Shown piece after piece: positions 9,376-20,990 of a DNA stretch of 64,000 bases. Position numbers and translations under genes: made by a program. The stretch is from Hyposmocoma kahamanoa (Eukaryota; Arthropoda; Insecta; Lepidoptera; Cosmopterigidae). The notes under the pieces were generated by a model, which was given only the letters and a program-made list of their open reading frames with translations, ran no database searches and was not told the DNA's origin. Location: the NCBI RefSeq assembly GCF_003589595.1, contig NW_020654422.1, forward strand, positions 5,174,694-5,238,693, given 5' to 3'. The first letter of the stretch is position 1; each line of letters begins with the position of its first letter.

Positions 9376-9935
9376 TAAGTATAATAGCCTAATGGTTTGA
9401 CCTAATATTGGTTAAACAATTAGGCTACCACGGCTTTTTTAGCAAGCACCTAATTGTAGTACTTTTTCGTAAAAAGAGAAATAAATGATATTTATTATAT
9501 AGAGATAAAAAAATATGCGAGCTGTAGGTAACTGTACACACGTACACGTATATAAAAAGATGCATGGATAATATATATTTTGAAACAATGCTAAATCCCT
9601 TCGATACCACTAATTAGTGTAGACATCATCCATACGTACACTAATTGGTATTCAGAAGTAATAAATAAAGTGATGACATGCACTCGGAATCCGTTATATG
9701 TAACGAATAATAACAATATCCATGACAGAAATATCTAACCAAATATTATCAAATAATAGAGACTGTTCCAAGAATACTGAAGAGATTATTACAAGGCCGT
9801 GTTCATGTTAATCAAGATAATCAGCTTTATTGGACTCCTAGGCGGTCACGTTTCGCACTTCTTACATCTTTTGATACACTAGATTAGGAATCGCTACGAC
9901 TTTTTAAAATGTTATTTTATATATATATATATATA
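9376..9935. other. AT-rich sequence with a TA microsatellite
   Basis: No gene is seen. 9916-9937 is a short TA dinucleotide run next to the 3' end of the following LINE fragment. Confidence 0.4.
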
Positions 9936-10262
9936 TTTTATACAAGAATAAGTGCGTATTTGACCTCCATCTCACCTTATAGAAAGTGACAACGAGGTTA
10001 ACGATGTACACCTAAGTAATGTCTATTCACTCTCGCCTTAAAAGGTCTACGTTATAACGTTCGGGGAATAAGTCCACAGGCAGGGCATTCCACTCATACA
10101 TGTAAATGTGGAAGAGAAACTGAAAAGCTTCGTTCAAATCCTGGCAATATCCACAACACAAGGGTGGAACCCCAGCCTACGTCTAGTCCACCGATGATGG
10201 AAAGGGGAACGCGGAATTAAATCATGCAAATGCAATGCCATCTCACTCTCTCCGTGATATAT
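9936..10262 (-). mobile_element. 3' end of family J LINE (subfamily 2)
   Basis: Read on the minus strand it gives the pol C-terminus (hydrophilic, with the RLGFHP-like block at about 10165-10190 and the WNALP-like block at about 10090) and then the UTR with ggcgagagtgaatag and gaggtcaaatacgcacttatt. It is about 330 bases long and colinear with 59478-59760. Confidence 0.75.
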
Positions 10263-10394
10263 CCTGCATTCTTGGCCACCTATGTATCAGTTTCTCCGTA
10301 ATAGACGTTATAAATATAATTTATTTTTATTTTTATGTTAACATCAATTACTAGCTTGAAACTTTAAAAATACTGGTCTGCGACGAAATACTTT

Positions 10395-10597
10395 CATAGA
10401 TTTCTCATAGATGGCGCTACGGCCAAAAAGTCGTTGAAAACCAAATACAAAGATCTAACAAACAAGCACATAGAAAAATTCGTGAGATAAGCTGATTCGT
10501 TCCGTGGCTTAGTTGGCATAGCGTCTGACACGGTTTGGCAGATGACGGTTCAAATCCGGCCGGATCGAAGGAATTTTTTCTGAGCGTTCGATCTTTG
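10395..10597 (+). mobile_element. tRNA-headed SINE, family B (interrupted by mariner)
   Basis: Starts tttctcatagatggcgctac, then agtcgttgaaaacc, then a tRNA-like segment with box A tggcttagttggcatag (10504-10520) and box B ggttcaaatcc (10548-10558), then cggatcgaaggaattttttc and gttcgatctttgta. At this TA the mariner 10600-11761 is inserted; a short continuation (tatttatatac) follows it. Other B copies lie at 21480, 22922, 28543-29690, 31336-31625 and 50098. Confidence 0.8.
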
Positions 10598-10599
10598 TA

Positions 10600-11761
10600 C
10601 ATGTGGCGCACAATAAGTTTCCGGACTGAATAAGAAAAAATACTATAATTGTTAGAAATGAATTTATTGTTTCTCAAAATATTCTCCGTTAGCGTTAATG
10701 CTTTGCTAACTTTTTCATACGAATGAACCAATTTTAAAAACATTTATGCCACTCCTCCGTGACAATCTCTGAAACATATTTTTCATAGTCTTCGACAGCC
10801 TCTTCAGGTGATGAAAATCGTTGACCACGTAACTGGTTCTTAATTTTTGGAAATAAGTAAAAGTCACAAGGTAGGCCGGGTAGGGACTGTACGCGGGATG
10901 GTTCATAAGGTCAACGTTGTTCACCTTCAAAAATTGATTTGTCTGTCTGGCCATGTGAGAACTGGCATTATTGTGGTGCAAGATGATACGGCGTTTACGG
11001 TTATTTTTACAGAGTTTGTCAATAACTTCCGACAAACAAATGGTCGTGTATCTATCACTATTCACGGTACAACGATTCTCAAAAGTAACAGTAGCCACGT
11101 GTCCAGTTTTATTAAAAAAAGAAGCAATCATCCGCTTACAGGCACTTCACACGCGCGCCACTTTGGTTAGTTTCGGCTTATCTCGAAAGATGCTCGACTG
11201 CTTCTTTTTTTATTATAACTATAAATCCATGTTTCGTCACCTCTTACTATGTCCCACACCAAATTTGACGCCCCTTCGTTGAATATGATAAGCATGGCAT
11301 TGCACCAAGTGACCCGATCCGTTTTTTGAGCCTCAGTCAAATTGTGTGGGATCCACCGAGAGCATAGCTTTTTCAAACCCAAATGTTTGTGTAGTATTGA
11401 TTGTATTTGACTCATGCCTATGCCTAAAGATGCCCGAATCTCATAACATTTCGCATGCCTATCTGTTTTGATCATACGGCAACCTGCTTCAAAGCAGTTT
11501 GAAGCCGAGCGTAGCTCCGCTAAGCTGTTACATTACACTTCAAGTCGTAGAAAATTACAATACGAAAATTTTCACAAGTTAAATCCATGGTGATGTAGAC
11601 AACTAATTTCTAAAATGACGCCAAAATGTAAAAACAAGTGACAGTCAGATGAAACAAACTGTATTCTACATCTAAAGAGTTCCTTTTTCAAATGTTGTAA
11701 TTACTTTTTAAATATTGTTTATGTAAGTGGCCAGTTCCGGAAACTTATAGTGCACACTATG
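10600..11761 (-). mobile_element. mariner DNA transposon, full ends, inactivated
   Basis: The element is flanked by TA on both sides (10598-10599 and 11762-11763) and bounded by inverted repeats sharing taagtttccgg (left 10606-10624, right 11737-11755). The transposase is read on the minus strand in fragments. About 150 bases of the N-terminal coding part present in the copy at 57219 are deleted here. It was inserted into the tail of a SINE-B copy at its TA, as expected for mariner. Confidence 0.92.
10715..11475 (-). pseudogene. mariner transposase, inactive
   Basis: Two frames make up the protein. 11475-11167 has MIKTDRHAKCYEIRASLGIG (helix-turn-helix region), the WIPHNLTEAQK linker and GDETWIYSY (first catalytic aspartate). 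11131-10715 has NSDRYTTICL and ILHHNNASSH, where the second catalytic aspartate of the HHDNA motif is asparagine. A one-base insertion then throws the third motif (CDFYLFP) out of frame. Mariner transposases use a D,D34D triad, so this copy could not be active. In the intact family the protein is about 345 residues. Confidence 0.9.
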
Positions 11762-11789
11762 TATTTATATACAAAACACATAAACAAAC

Positions 11790-14639
11790 ATTCAGAAACA
11801 AAAAAGATTCAGATTGGCTGATTTTCAGCCTTCACGTTAAAGCTGTATACTAAACACCAAGCAATTAATAGAGACTGTCTGTGTTGCACTATATGTAAAA
11901 TGTATGGAAAAAAATTAATTAAAAACAGAAAACATTCTAAAAATTTTAACTTTGCTCACAACGCTACTCGCTTACGATAATCGTCAAATCTCATAACGAA
12001 GTTGTCACGAATGTCAAATGTTCTTTACAGGCCAATGCTTCTTGTAAGAACACCCTTTAATAATTAAGTTAGTAAATGTAATCAGAGTGCCGAACGCCGC
12101 GACAAAGTCACCTCGTATGTTCACCAAGCGTAAGGCAAAGTTTTATGAGTGGTACAGCATCGTGTCGAGTTATTAGCAACATTATGCCACATGTTAATTA
12201 GTCGGATACTTAACTGCAGCTAATTTATAGCGTCGACAAGTCTGTTACCGGATTATTATGGAGTTTGGCGTTTGCTAAATTGGGTTGTTTGTCGGAATAT
12301 AAACTTAATGATGCAAATTGTATTTTTTTTACAATTTCACAAGCAGACAAATTGCTACTTTTATAGAATAACGCAGTACTGTAGAATACTACGAATTTGA
12401 ACTAAGCACATGAAAAGAAGTATTATCGTAAATAAAACACACATCTTACGTGAAAAAAATGTTATAGATAAGAAGATGCTTTATTCAGAAAGAAACAAAA
12501 GAAAGCATCAATTATTCGTCTATTCACAGTAATATTTCTATCATATCAGGTAGGATCAGTGATCACGTTGTAAAATTAATACAAAAGAAAAGACTAGCCA
12601 GCTCAGCTTTATTCTGGGCAGAGCCTCAGCGATGGTTTTCAGCTGGAGCCTGAAATTCACAATAAAGTCTCCCTTGCTCTGCTCGTCGTTGTATTATTAG
12701 CTCAAAGTCTTAGTAGTCTGTGAGCGTTATTGTATAAAGGCAACGAAATGGTTATTATCTCGAATCTATTTTCAATGACATGGATGATAACATGGAGTTC
12801 ACCTACTCCAGTAAATCCAGTTTGTAGGTTATTTTCAAAACGATCAGGCGACCAGACCAGATTCATCATCATAATTCTCGAATTCCAGAACAACATTCAT
12901 GCGTAACTAAAACATATACTTTCAGACAAATACATCCATTTATCTTGCCCATTAATCTTACTTCAGAAACATTAATATTGCCTTCAAAACTTCATACGCT
13001 AAAGAGGAGGTATTTTCAAAAATCCCGTATTAAAGGATCATAAACTTTAGGGTCTAAAAACACACTTAAGCCCAGAACAGGGTTTTGCGACGGTTATTGA
13101 CGGAATTAATATTTCATGGACATGCCATCAGAGAACAGAGAGGAAAATAATAATTAATTTAGACTTATTATACATATTATTATATTACACCCACTATTAC
13201 ATATCAGGCGAAATATTCTGCAACACTAGTGTAACCCTTAAAATAATGTAAAGATTTTTTTAAAAATCTGGTCGTTTACTTTACTTTTTATTTTAGGTCT
13301 AATTTGAAAATAGAAAATTAATCGAATACATTAATAGCTATGTACTAGCGTACTAGTTGCGACGTCCCATACACACGCTGTATTTCACTGATGTACGGTG
13401 AAGACTCAACACTTCAGTATCACAGATTATTAAACAACAGAGTGTCCTGACTACACATTAACAGAGTAGGAATAATATGAATAAAATACTACTACATTAC
13501 TATGGGTAACCATACATAAATTAAAAAAAAAGCGGCTGCAAGAGTGATATAGGCACAAGGTCTACAAATCTTTGCCTTTCCAAAAGGAAAAGTATATCAA
13601 ATAACATCAATAATTTCAACAACTCGACTTTTTTGTTTTGTTTAATTTGTTTTTCTTTTTAGGAATATAATAATTATAAATTGTAAGAGGAAGACCCTGT
13701 GTTGAAAGAAAATGAAATGTATTTTGCAACTAATAGCGACTTCGCCAGGAGCTTTGCGTTAATTCCCCAACTATGGATAAATTATCATTGGTAAACGCTC
13801 AATATTATCTGCCTGCCTAGCTCAGTCCCAATAGGTATAGACTGTCACGTCTGTTCACGGTATTACGGTGCTGATATTCTTTGGCAAAATTTAACATGAA
13901 AACAAAACACTATAATTGCTATAAATGTTCTTGTCTATAGACTGAAATCGTTGTCTGTATTTTTTTCTTTAATTTGTTTTGATTTCCTACTAATAAAGGT
14001 TTGTAGAGTGGTTCGAGGTTGATTTCAAATTCTCATAAACTTCGTAGAGTTTAGAAGAAAAAGACTTTTTGTTTATTAAAAATCATCGTAAAACTGTTAC
14101 AATTTTAAAATTTTCAGTTGCTTGTTATTATAAAGTAAGGCGCCAAATTTAAAAAAATGTATTTTGTTTAATTTCGAATTTTTAATAATGATTGAATAAG
14201 ACTGTGCTTAATAATATAATTCATATTTATTTAAATATAAAAGTTACTGTTTTATATTTTCAATTCTATTTTCCACTAAATGTGTGTAGAAGCCGTCTTT
14301 TTTAACTTGTTGAATAACGTATGAAACTGTTTTGTTTATTTTGTAACATCATTGGCGAAGGTTTAAATGGAAAACGCCTTTGTTCGAGTTTTTCGTGTCC
14401 TTTTTACAACGAGACAAACTTTTAATCTCAACCATAATAAATCAAATTACTAAAGGTCTCTGCACATGGGAACACAGTCCAAAAGAAATAACAAAATATA
14501 ATACACTACACATTTATTGGATACTGAGTTTCAGAGTACATTTTTAAACTAAATACTTTTATTAAGTTTTGTCGACTTGGTTTTTATTGTATAAAAGATA
14601 GTATATATAACTACACATTTCTGTAGAACAGAACACGAA
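11790..14639. other. long AT-rich stretch without recognised features
   Basis: Nearly 2.9 kb with no frame longer than about 65 codons, no repeat shared with the window and no RNA gene seen. 12560-12720 (around gggcagagcctcagcgatgg) is a little richer in GC but not recognised. It may be unique host intergenic or intronic DNA. Confidence 0.4.
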
Positions 14640-14853
14640 ATAATAATAATAACGCACACACTCAACATAGCCCGCACTAGGGCAACCCTGTGTCGCGGGT
14701 ACCATGGACACACATATAGACAACCACAAATTACACCCAAACTCACGAGAGAAACAAATGTAGGCCATATAAATATTTCTCCCGGCCCAGGAATTGAACC
14801 TGGGACCTCTGCGTGGCAGTCCGGCATGGCAACCATTCAGCCACGGAGGCAGT
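14640..14853 (-). mobile_element. tRNA-headed SINE, family A, copy a
   Basis: Read on the minus strand: head tgcctccgtggctgaatgg, box B ggttcaattcctgggccggg, then a body with tatggcctacatttg, tttgggtgtaatttgtggtt, gtgtgtccatgg and the tail gtgtgcgttattattattatt. Copies b-e are at 38449, 42421, 44562 and 57062. The plus-direction frames are shadows. Confidence 0.88.
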
Positions 14854-15010
14854 TGAAAACGTGAATGTGAAATGTTCTTATAATAGCGTCTCTTGCACAA
14901 CATGGCAGCCATATATACCCGATGAAGAAATTTCAAATTAAGCAAACTAAGTAGGTTACTGGGCCTATGTACTGAGTGGGCCGTTTAACAAGCTCGAGGA
15001 TGTTCACAAG

Positions 15011-15300
15011 TTTTTTTTATGATAGCAAGTGATGGGACGAACAAGTCGTGCGCCTGGTGGTAAGCGACACGCCTGTCCATAGCAGTTGCAGTGCCACTCA
15101 GAGTTTAAAAATCTGAGGGGCACTGTCATTGCACCCGTCATCCTGAGACATAAGGTGATAAGTTCCATGTGCCAGTAATTTCACAAGCACCCTTGAAAAC
15201 CGAAACACAGTAATGTTTCCATTACAGCTTGGCGGCAGAAGTAGGAAAGGTGGCAGTACTTTCCTGGACGAACTCTTTCACAAAGAGGTCTACTGCTAAT
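15011..15300 (-). mobile_element. S1 SINE-like element
   Basis: Minus-sense copy, about 290 bases, from the T-run at 15011 (A-tail on the sense strand) through acgaacaagtcgtgcgcctgg, cagtgccactcagag and gaactctttcacaaagagg to its 5' end near 15300. Confidence 0.85.
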
Positions 15301-16467
15301 CACAAGTACAAAATCTCTGATGACAATTTTAACTAAGATATCTCAGAAAAGAGTAGGGAAGAGGCCAACATTCTGACTACCAGCCTGTTGGCTGGACGAT
15401 GTTATAGTCACAACAGGATGCTAATAACGCAGAGTAGTTAAGGACCGAGGCGAATAAGCAACAAATGTAGAGGCCTATAATTCAGCATATAGAATAGTTT
15501 TGGGCTTAAATAATATGTAATAGTCCATTAAAGATTGATAGAGATCTTTATTGTTCTCATACCTACAGTACTCTCAAACCTTTACAGAGCCGTTCCCAAC
15601 AACATCATTAAACAGCTTAGTCGTCCTAAGTCCTTCCCTCCACAAATTACAATTTCTCTTTGCAATAAATCCCAAAAATAAATCTGTTCTCTAATAAGAA
15701 GCAAACAAAAAGTAGGCCTATTAATTTACTTTGCGCACCTGGGGTATTATGAAGTAACAATTTACCTTTTGTGTGTTACCACACGCTCTAGAGTTGCTGG
15801 GCGGTCAGCCTGTGGCAGTAGCAGCGGCGCGGCAGCAGCTAAGCGGCTAGTAGAGATAAAATATAACTCTGTCATCGAGTCAATCGTCGCGCTGTCGCAC
15901 AGTACCTGGGTGTTGTGGCACATTGTGGGGATTCATAAAAAATATAATCACATCTCCGCCCTAAAATTCCATTTGCCAAATGAGATATTAAAATAATATC
16001 TATGCATCTGATAACATTAAGTAACACTTTTTCAAAGAGGTTCTGTTTCAGATTTTACAGTTTTATTTTAGCCCCTTTGTGGCTGTCATAGTAGTATTTA
16101 CATAGCTGCCTATTTACAGAGCTACGTAGTGGTATTTACATAATCTTGCAAGTCGACACATGTAAAGGTTCTTTGTCATGAATTTGTAGAACTTTAATGG
16201 AAATATTGTCTATAAAATATTTATATATTCCCGTCTTATCTTTATATAAATAACTCGAAAATTGCTACGTTTCATGAATGGTACTTACGCAAATTTCAAC
16301 TTTTCGTTGTTCTGACCACAAAACGAAGTTTTTGCAGGGAAATAGTTTTTTCATGCTTTTGTGTTAAAACCAATTATAAAATGATAACGATAAACAAAAA
16401 AAATCGTGACAGGTACATAGTGCAAGTAATTTAATTAATTGTAAAAAGTAATTAAAATGTAATAATT
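15301..16467. other. no recognised gene; small GC-richer patch
   Basis: Mostly AT-rich. 15765-15930 is GC-richer (gcggcgcggcagcagctaag) and opens a 75-codon frame with no motif. It might be a promoter-like or exon-like island but nothing decides this. Confidence 0.3.
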
Positions 16468-16633
16468 TAGTAGCAGTAGAGCCGCTTGTGAAAGAGTTTG
16501 TCCAGGGTAGTACTGCCATCTTACCTATTTCTGCTGCCAAGCAGTAATGCCAGCATTACTGTTCCGGTTTTTAATGGTAAGTGTGCTGATGAAATTACAG
16601 ACACATGGGACTTATCAACTTATGTGTCAGGGT
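16468..16633 (+). mobile_element. S1 element, 5' part (split by LINE insertion)
   Basis: The first 166 bases of an S1 copy, ending tgtgtcagggt. The remaining half resumes at 17521 with cgcagtggtagtgcccttcag. Consensus between these points is only gacggg, so the intervening 887 bases are an insertion. Confidence 0.88.
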
Positions 16634-17520
16634 TCTTTTTTATAAAAAATAAGTGCGCATTTGACCTCCATCTCACCTGATGGAAAGCGACGATGAGGTC
16701 GAGGATGTAGCATACACACTTAAATAATGCCTATTCACTCTCGCCTTGAAACCTGTTCACAACTGTGCTGTAATCAGCATACCCAAAGGTACCTGGAATC
16801 GACATATCATTTATATGCAGCGGAAAGATGGTTGCGGATAGTACAGAACCCTGAGGAACTCCGGCGGCATCTATCGCCCGATGTTCGGAAAAGTAGCCTT
16901 CTAAGACCACTCGAATCGAACGTTCACTCAAGAAGTCCGAAATCCAATTGCAAAGGTCAGTGGGAAGCCATAAAAGGGAAGCTTGCTTAAAAGGCTTGCG
17001 TGCCAGACCCTGTCAAAGGCCTTAGAAATATCTAAAGACACTGCAATGGCTTCACCATGCCCTTCTACAGCCTCGCTCCATAAATGAGAGGCGTACACAA
17101 GAAGATCCCAGTAGATCGCCCTCTTCGGAATCCGTACTGGCAATCACTGAGGAGATCGTTGTCTTCAAGCTACGACAGGAGACAGTTGTTAAATACACGT
17201 TCCACAGTCTTGCAGAGTATGGAAGTGACTGAAATAGGACTATAGTTGACAGGGTCAGCTCTACTTCCTTTTTTAGGAACTGATTGCACATTTGCAAGCT
17301 TTCACGGTCTGGGAACTACACCAGTCTCAATTAAGAGGCGATACAGGCGTGTGAGAATAGAAGACAACTCAGGTGTACAGTTACGCAGGAGTATTGCTGG
17401 AATTCCATCTGGGCCGCTAGCTTTATGCACTTATAGACTGCGCAGAGTTCTGAGTACCTCGCTTTGGCGTATGCGAATTGGCGCCATAGCGCAGCCAGTC
17501 TGAGGTAAAGAAGGTGGAGG
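16634..17520 (-). mobile_element. family J LINE (subfamily 2) with internal deletion, inside S1
   Basis: Minus-strand LINE: RT N-terminal and catalytic region (17500-16745), then directly the family 3' UTR (ggcgagagtgaataggcatt, catcaggtgagatggagg, aaatgcgcacttattttttat). The RT thumb and C-terminal domain are missing, so an internal deletion joined the catalytic region to the UTR. The 3' end abuts the broken S1 copy at 16633. Confidence 0.85.
16731..17300 (-). pseudogene. Jockey-type RT fragment with destroyed catalytic motif
   Basis: Three frames in succession. 17297-17052 is partly out of phase. 17143-16928 has LLVYASHLWSEAVEG and AVSLDISKAFDRVWHASLL. 16931-16731 has LSERSIRVVLEG-type residues, AAGVPQGSVLSATIFP and FGYADYSTVV (about 16767-16788). 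The catalytic YADD is changed to YADY and at least two frameshifts are present (one after STG near 17115, one near 16935), so the copy is dead. Confidence 0.85.
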
Positions 17521-17650
17521 CGCAGTGGTAGTGCCCTTCAGATCTTTGCGATTTAAAGCTCTGAGTGGCACTGTAACTGTTATGGACAGGCATGTAGCTT
17601 ACCATCACGTGTACGACTTGTTCGTCCTGTCACTTGATGTTATAAAAAAA
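17521..17650 (+). mobile_element. S1 element, 3' part (after LINE insertion)
   Basis: Continues the copy begun at 16468: gtgcccttcagatctttgcg, tttaaagctctgagtggcac, catgtagcttaccatcacg and the tail cacttgatgttataaaaaaa. Confidence 0.85.
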
Positions 17651-17948
17651 ATTATAATTAAAAATACATAATAATACATAATGGTTTTTGCCATTGGGAT
17701 AGATAGAGAGCATAGCCTCCCACTTGCTGCAATTCTGATGCCAATGTCAGGCGATGATGAACGCCTGGTCAACACGCATCCATGTTTTCATTCACACTCA
17801 TCGGTTAAGGATATTCTTGAATTTCTCCTAGAGAACGTTCTCAGTTTCAACATATATCAAGTTCGCTTCGATCGATCTTTACGAGGTCTCATTGTCATTT
17901 TCGCCCTACATTTTTACACAATGCTGTACGTATATTAACTTTTACTAA

Positions 17949-18245
17949 CGGTAGAGCTCCTTGTAAAAGAGCTCGTCCAGGGAAGTACTGCCACCTTACC
18001 TATTTCTGTCGCCAAGCAGAAATGTGAACATTATTGCGTTCAGGTTTGGAAGGGTAAGGGTGCTGGTGAGTTTACTCGGCACATGAGACTTGTCAACTTA
18101 TGTCTCAAGATCTCCATCTCAGAGCCGCTCAGATTTTTAAACTCGGAGTGGCACTGCAATTGCTATGAATAAGCTTGTCGCTTCACCAGTCTTACCACCA
18201 GACCCGCGTCTTCTTCGTTCCATTGCTTGTTACGTTAAGAAAAAA
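17949..18245 (+). mobile_element. S1 SINE-like element, diverged
   Basis: Full-length but diverged copy, from ggtagagctccttg to the A-tail gttacgttaagaaaaaa. The middle (ctccatctcagagccgctc) is rearranged relative to other copies. Confidence 0.8.
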
Positions 18246-18457
18246 CCATGTAACTCTCCATTACGAGTAGTCACGGTCAACTATATAGGCTTATTATAAA
18301 CATAGGAAATCCTTACACTATTGAATAAGGTACTTTTTCTTTTTACTATGAAACAGTATAATAATATAGATTCTCTAATTTACAGACGTATTTTCGTGGA
18401 TATTTTTTTTCTATAACTGTAAAATACTCAATGGTAATATAAACTCTGTTACGAGTA

Positions 18458-18560
18458 TGTTATGGATAACCGTGTCGCTTTCCACCAGGCGCACGACTTG
18501 TTCGCCCGTCACGTCGAGTATATTATACTCGATGTCCCGTCACTTGTTATTATAGAATAA
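18458..18560 (+). mobile_element. S1 element, 3' fragment with a palindromic micro-insertion
   Basis: Only the last third of S1 (tatggataaccgtgtcgctt, ggcgcacgacttgttcg) remains. The octamer cccgtcac occurs twice (18505-18512 and 18536-18543) around a 23-base near-palindrome (tcgagtatattatactcga), which is absent from other copies. Confidence 0.75.
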
Positions 18561-18929
18561 ATAGCACTGCGTGTTTAAATAGAGGAATTTTACTCCACCT
18601 CATAATAATTTATAAATGAAATGCGACAAACAGCGCCTACTAGTAGATATAACACGAGCAATAACGCAATAAGCTGTCATCATTTGTCAGTCGCAGCTCC
18701 GGTCCGGTCTATGGAATTAATACCGGATATTAAAGTGACCGGACAATTTACGGTCTTAATATAGAGGACATTACCCAATATAATTGCCTTTGATATGTTT
18801 AATAATACGCTGGGATTTGTGATAGTAAATCTTAAGATGTCTCTCTGTTATGTCTGAATTGCATTAAGTGTTCTGTAATTTTGATAAGATAATTACGTTA
18901 TTGTAATTCTAAGCAGTTTAGAGTTTTTA

Positions 18930-19068
18930 GGTTTTCGCGATTGTTACACATAGGTAATGAAACTATTTTTCCTGATTTAAATTGCGTATATTTGTTTTTT
19001 CAAACAAACCAACGTTTTGGGCCCTTTACAGGTCCCAAACACAAAGAAATAGTTTCATTTCCTAAGTC
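18930..19068 (+). repeat. dispersed repeat R3
   Basis: Starts taggttttcgcgattgttac, then aatgaaactattttt; contains aaaccaacgttttgggccct and acaggtccc; ends gaaatagtttcatttcc. The ends share an inverted aatgaaactattt / aaatagtttcatt pair, so it resembles a short MITE. Other copies: 8208 (fragment), 34032, 47935 (minus), 49655, 60760 (fragment). Confidence 0.7.
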
Positions 19069-19310
19069 ATTCCATATTTAACCAAAATATGGTTTAAAGA
19101 CCGTGATTGAAGGTACAAATGAGTTATTTATTATCTCGGTTACATAATAACGTTACACAGTATTTGTTAAAATTGTTCCTAGTCTAAGCTTATGCGTGAT
19201 TATGATGCTGCTTCGACCCCCGGAGTTCCACGATGATATGACATATCACTGAAACTTAGTACATTTGAAACTTAAAATAAAATTAAAATAATTGTAACTT
19301 AACTTACTTT

Positions 19311-19470
19311 TAGTGGCAGTAGAGCTAACTCCTTGTTAAAGAGTTCGTTCAGGGAATTATTCCCACCTGGCTTATTTCTGCCGCCAAACAGTAATGTGAG
19401 TATAACTGTGTTTCGGTTTTGAAAGGTAAAGGGGGCTGGTGAAAATACAGGCACATGGAACTTACCAACT
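19311..19470 (+). mobile_element. S1 element, 5' part (split by SINE-C)
   Basis: Runs from tagtggcagtagagc to cacatggaacttaccaact, where the S1 sequence stops. It resumes at 19716 with gtctcagggtgtc. The 245 bases between are a SINE-C copy. Confidence 0.82.
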
Positions 19471-19715
19471 AATAAATTATAAAATAAATAAATATTAGAC
19501 AATATCACAAACGTTGCTCCGATCCCTGTAAGTAACTAAAGCGCTTGTGTTATGGAAATTGGAAACAAAGACGGTTCCACAAACACCCAGACCCGAGACA
19601 ATATAGAAAAGTTACTTTTTCTATCGAACCTGAGACCGGGATCTCAGTTAGATAGCGACACCATGACAACCGATGTGCAAGCCACTCGACCACGGAGGTC
19701 GTAATTCAATCAGCT
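19471..19715 (-). mobile_element. tRNA-headed SINE, family C, inside S1
   Basis: Minus-strand reading: head acgacctccgtggtcgagtgg, box-B-like region ggtctcaggttcgat, body ctatattgtctcgggtctgg and gtgtttgtgg, and an AT tail of tatttatttataattt. Family C also occurs at 24680, 31640 and 36548. Confidence 0.75.
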
Positions 19716-19818
19716 GTCTCAGGGTGTCAGGTACGTGGCAGTGTCCCTCAGATCTTTGTGGTTTAAAGCTCTGAGTGACACTGAAACTGCTATGGACAGG
19801 CGTGTCGCTTAACATTTA
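19716..19818 (+). mobile_element. S1 element, 3' part (after SINE-C)
   Basis: Continues the copy from 19311: gtgtccctcagatctttgtg, tttaaagctctgagtgacac and ggcgtgtcgctt. The A-tail is lost. Confidence 0.8.
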
Positions 19819-20739
19819 ACTTGGTATAAAAAAGCCCAAAAGTCAGGTCGCTACTGTAAGATTATGCTCTTTTGTTTTAATTAAGACTTTGCGCTTGTAA
19901 TATCTCTCTCTCTTGTAATAGCTCTCCTGTATATTGGCACATCCCCAGTATAATAATTTATGAAGATTTGTGTGGTGATCGGTAGCGCATGACTCTAAAT
20001 GTGGAAGTGGACATCTTCCATCTAATAATGATGGTGATACGCGTGCAAAGCATATTAAGGAAGATCCGTCTCTACGTAGTAGCTGGTTGTGACTGAGGCC
20101 ATTCTAATTCGGCCAAGCTTTCAGATATCTGTCATCGGACAGTATGACTAGATTGCGTTCATTATACAAAGGAAGAAAACACGGTCTAATACTATGATAT
20201 AACGGTTATATTAAAAACAAAACATTAAACCAAAATAATTAGGTGAATATAAAATAATGAAAAACCACATCGCAAACCGCACGACAATTGATTGAACAAA
20301 TTCATTACCGTCCACTAATTAGTATTTATTATTCATTTGTTTAAATTAAGGCAGTTCTCTTTGTATGTGTTATTTAGCATTAAAAAATAGAGCTTCTTTC
20401 ATCTTAGAATAGAAGTAAGCTAACGAATGACCGACAGCAAGGGCAATAAGACTTTTGAAAAGAAAAATAACATAAATATACACAATAATGCAAATGCATA
20501 TACAAATAATAAATAACAAAAATACTTGATTAAAAAGTTCATAACAGTTCCTCAACCAATTTACCCAGAAGAAACTCACAATCAATCAATCTTTCATAAA
20601 GGTGAGTCGTCATAGTAATCATTGGTTCAATAGTTCTCGCATGGATGACACGATTGTGTTTATTTTTGTTTTAGTTTTCAAACAGACAAAAAATTATTGC
20701 GAAATGTGAAAATAAAACAATAAGTACTTAAAAAAAGGA
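19819..20739. other. no recognised feature
   Basis: AT-rich; no repeat shared with the window was noticed. The 71-codon minus frame at 20370-20585 is hydrophobic but has no motif. Confidence 0.35.
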
Positions 20740-20990
20740 CAAGGTTCTCGATTCAATGATTTTTTTTGTGTGCATGTTACACTCCGCACTCCGACATTGT
20801 GAACCGATTTCGGTGATTCTTTTATTTGTTCGAAAGGGGATACCTCAGTAGTGGTTCAATTCAAATTAGACCTTTAAGGATGGCCAATTAGGGGATGAAT
20901 CCGAATTTCACCCACTTTCCATCAACCTATTTCAATGTAACTTGGCAAATAGATGTAATTCCACAAACATTTGGGATCGATTTTCTTAAT
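20740..20990 (+). repeat. dispersed repeat R2, copy 3
   Basis: Same order of blocks as at 8265 and 9112: ctcgattcaatgatttttt, gtgaaccgatttcggtgatt, ttgttcgaaagggga, ggggatgaatccgaattt, ctttccatcaacctatttca and attccacaaacatttggga. Confidence 0.65.
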
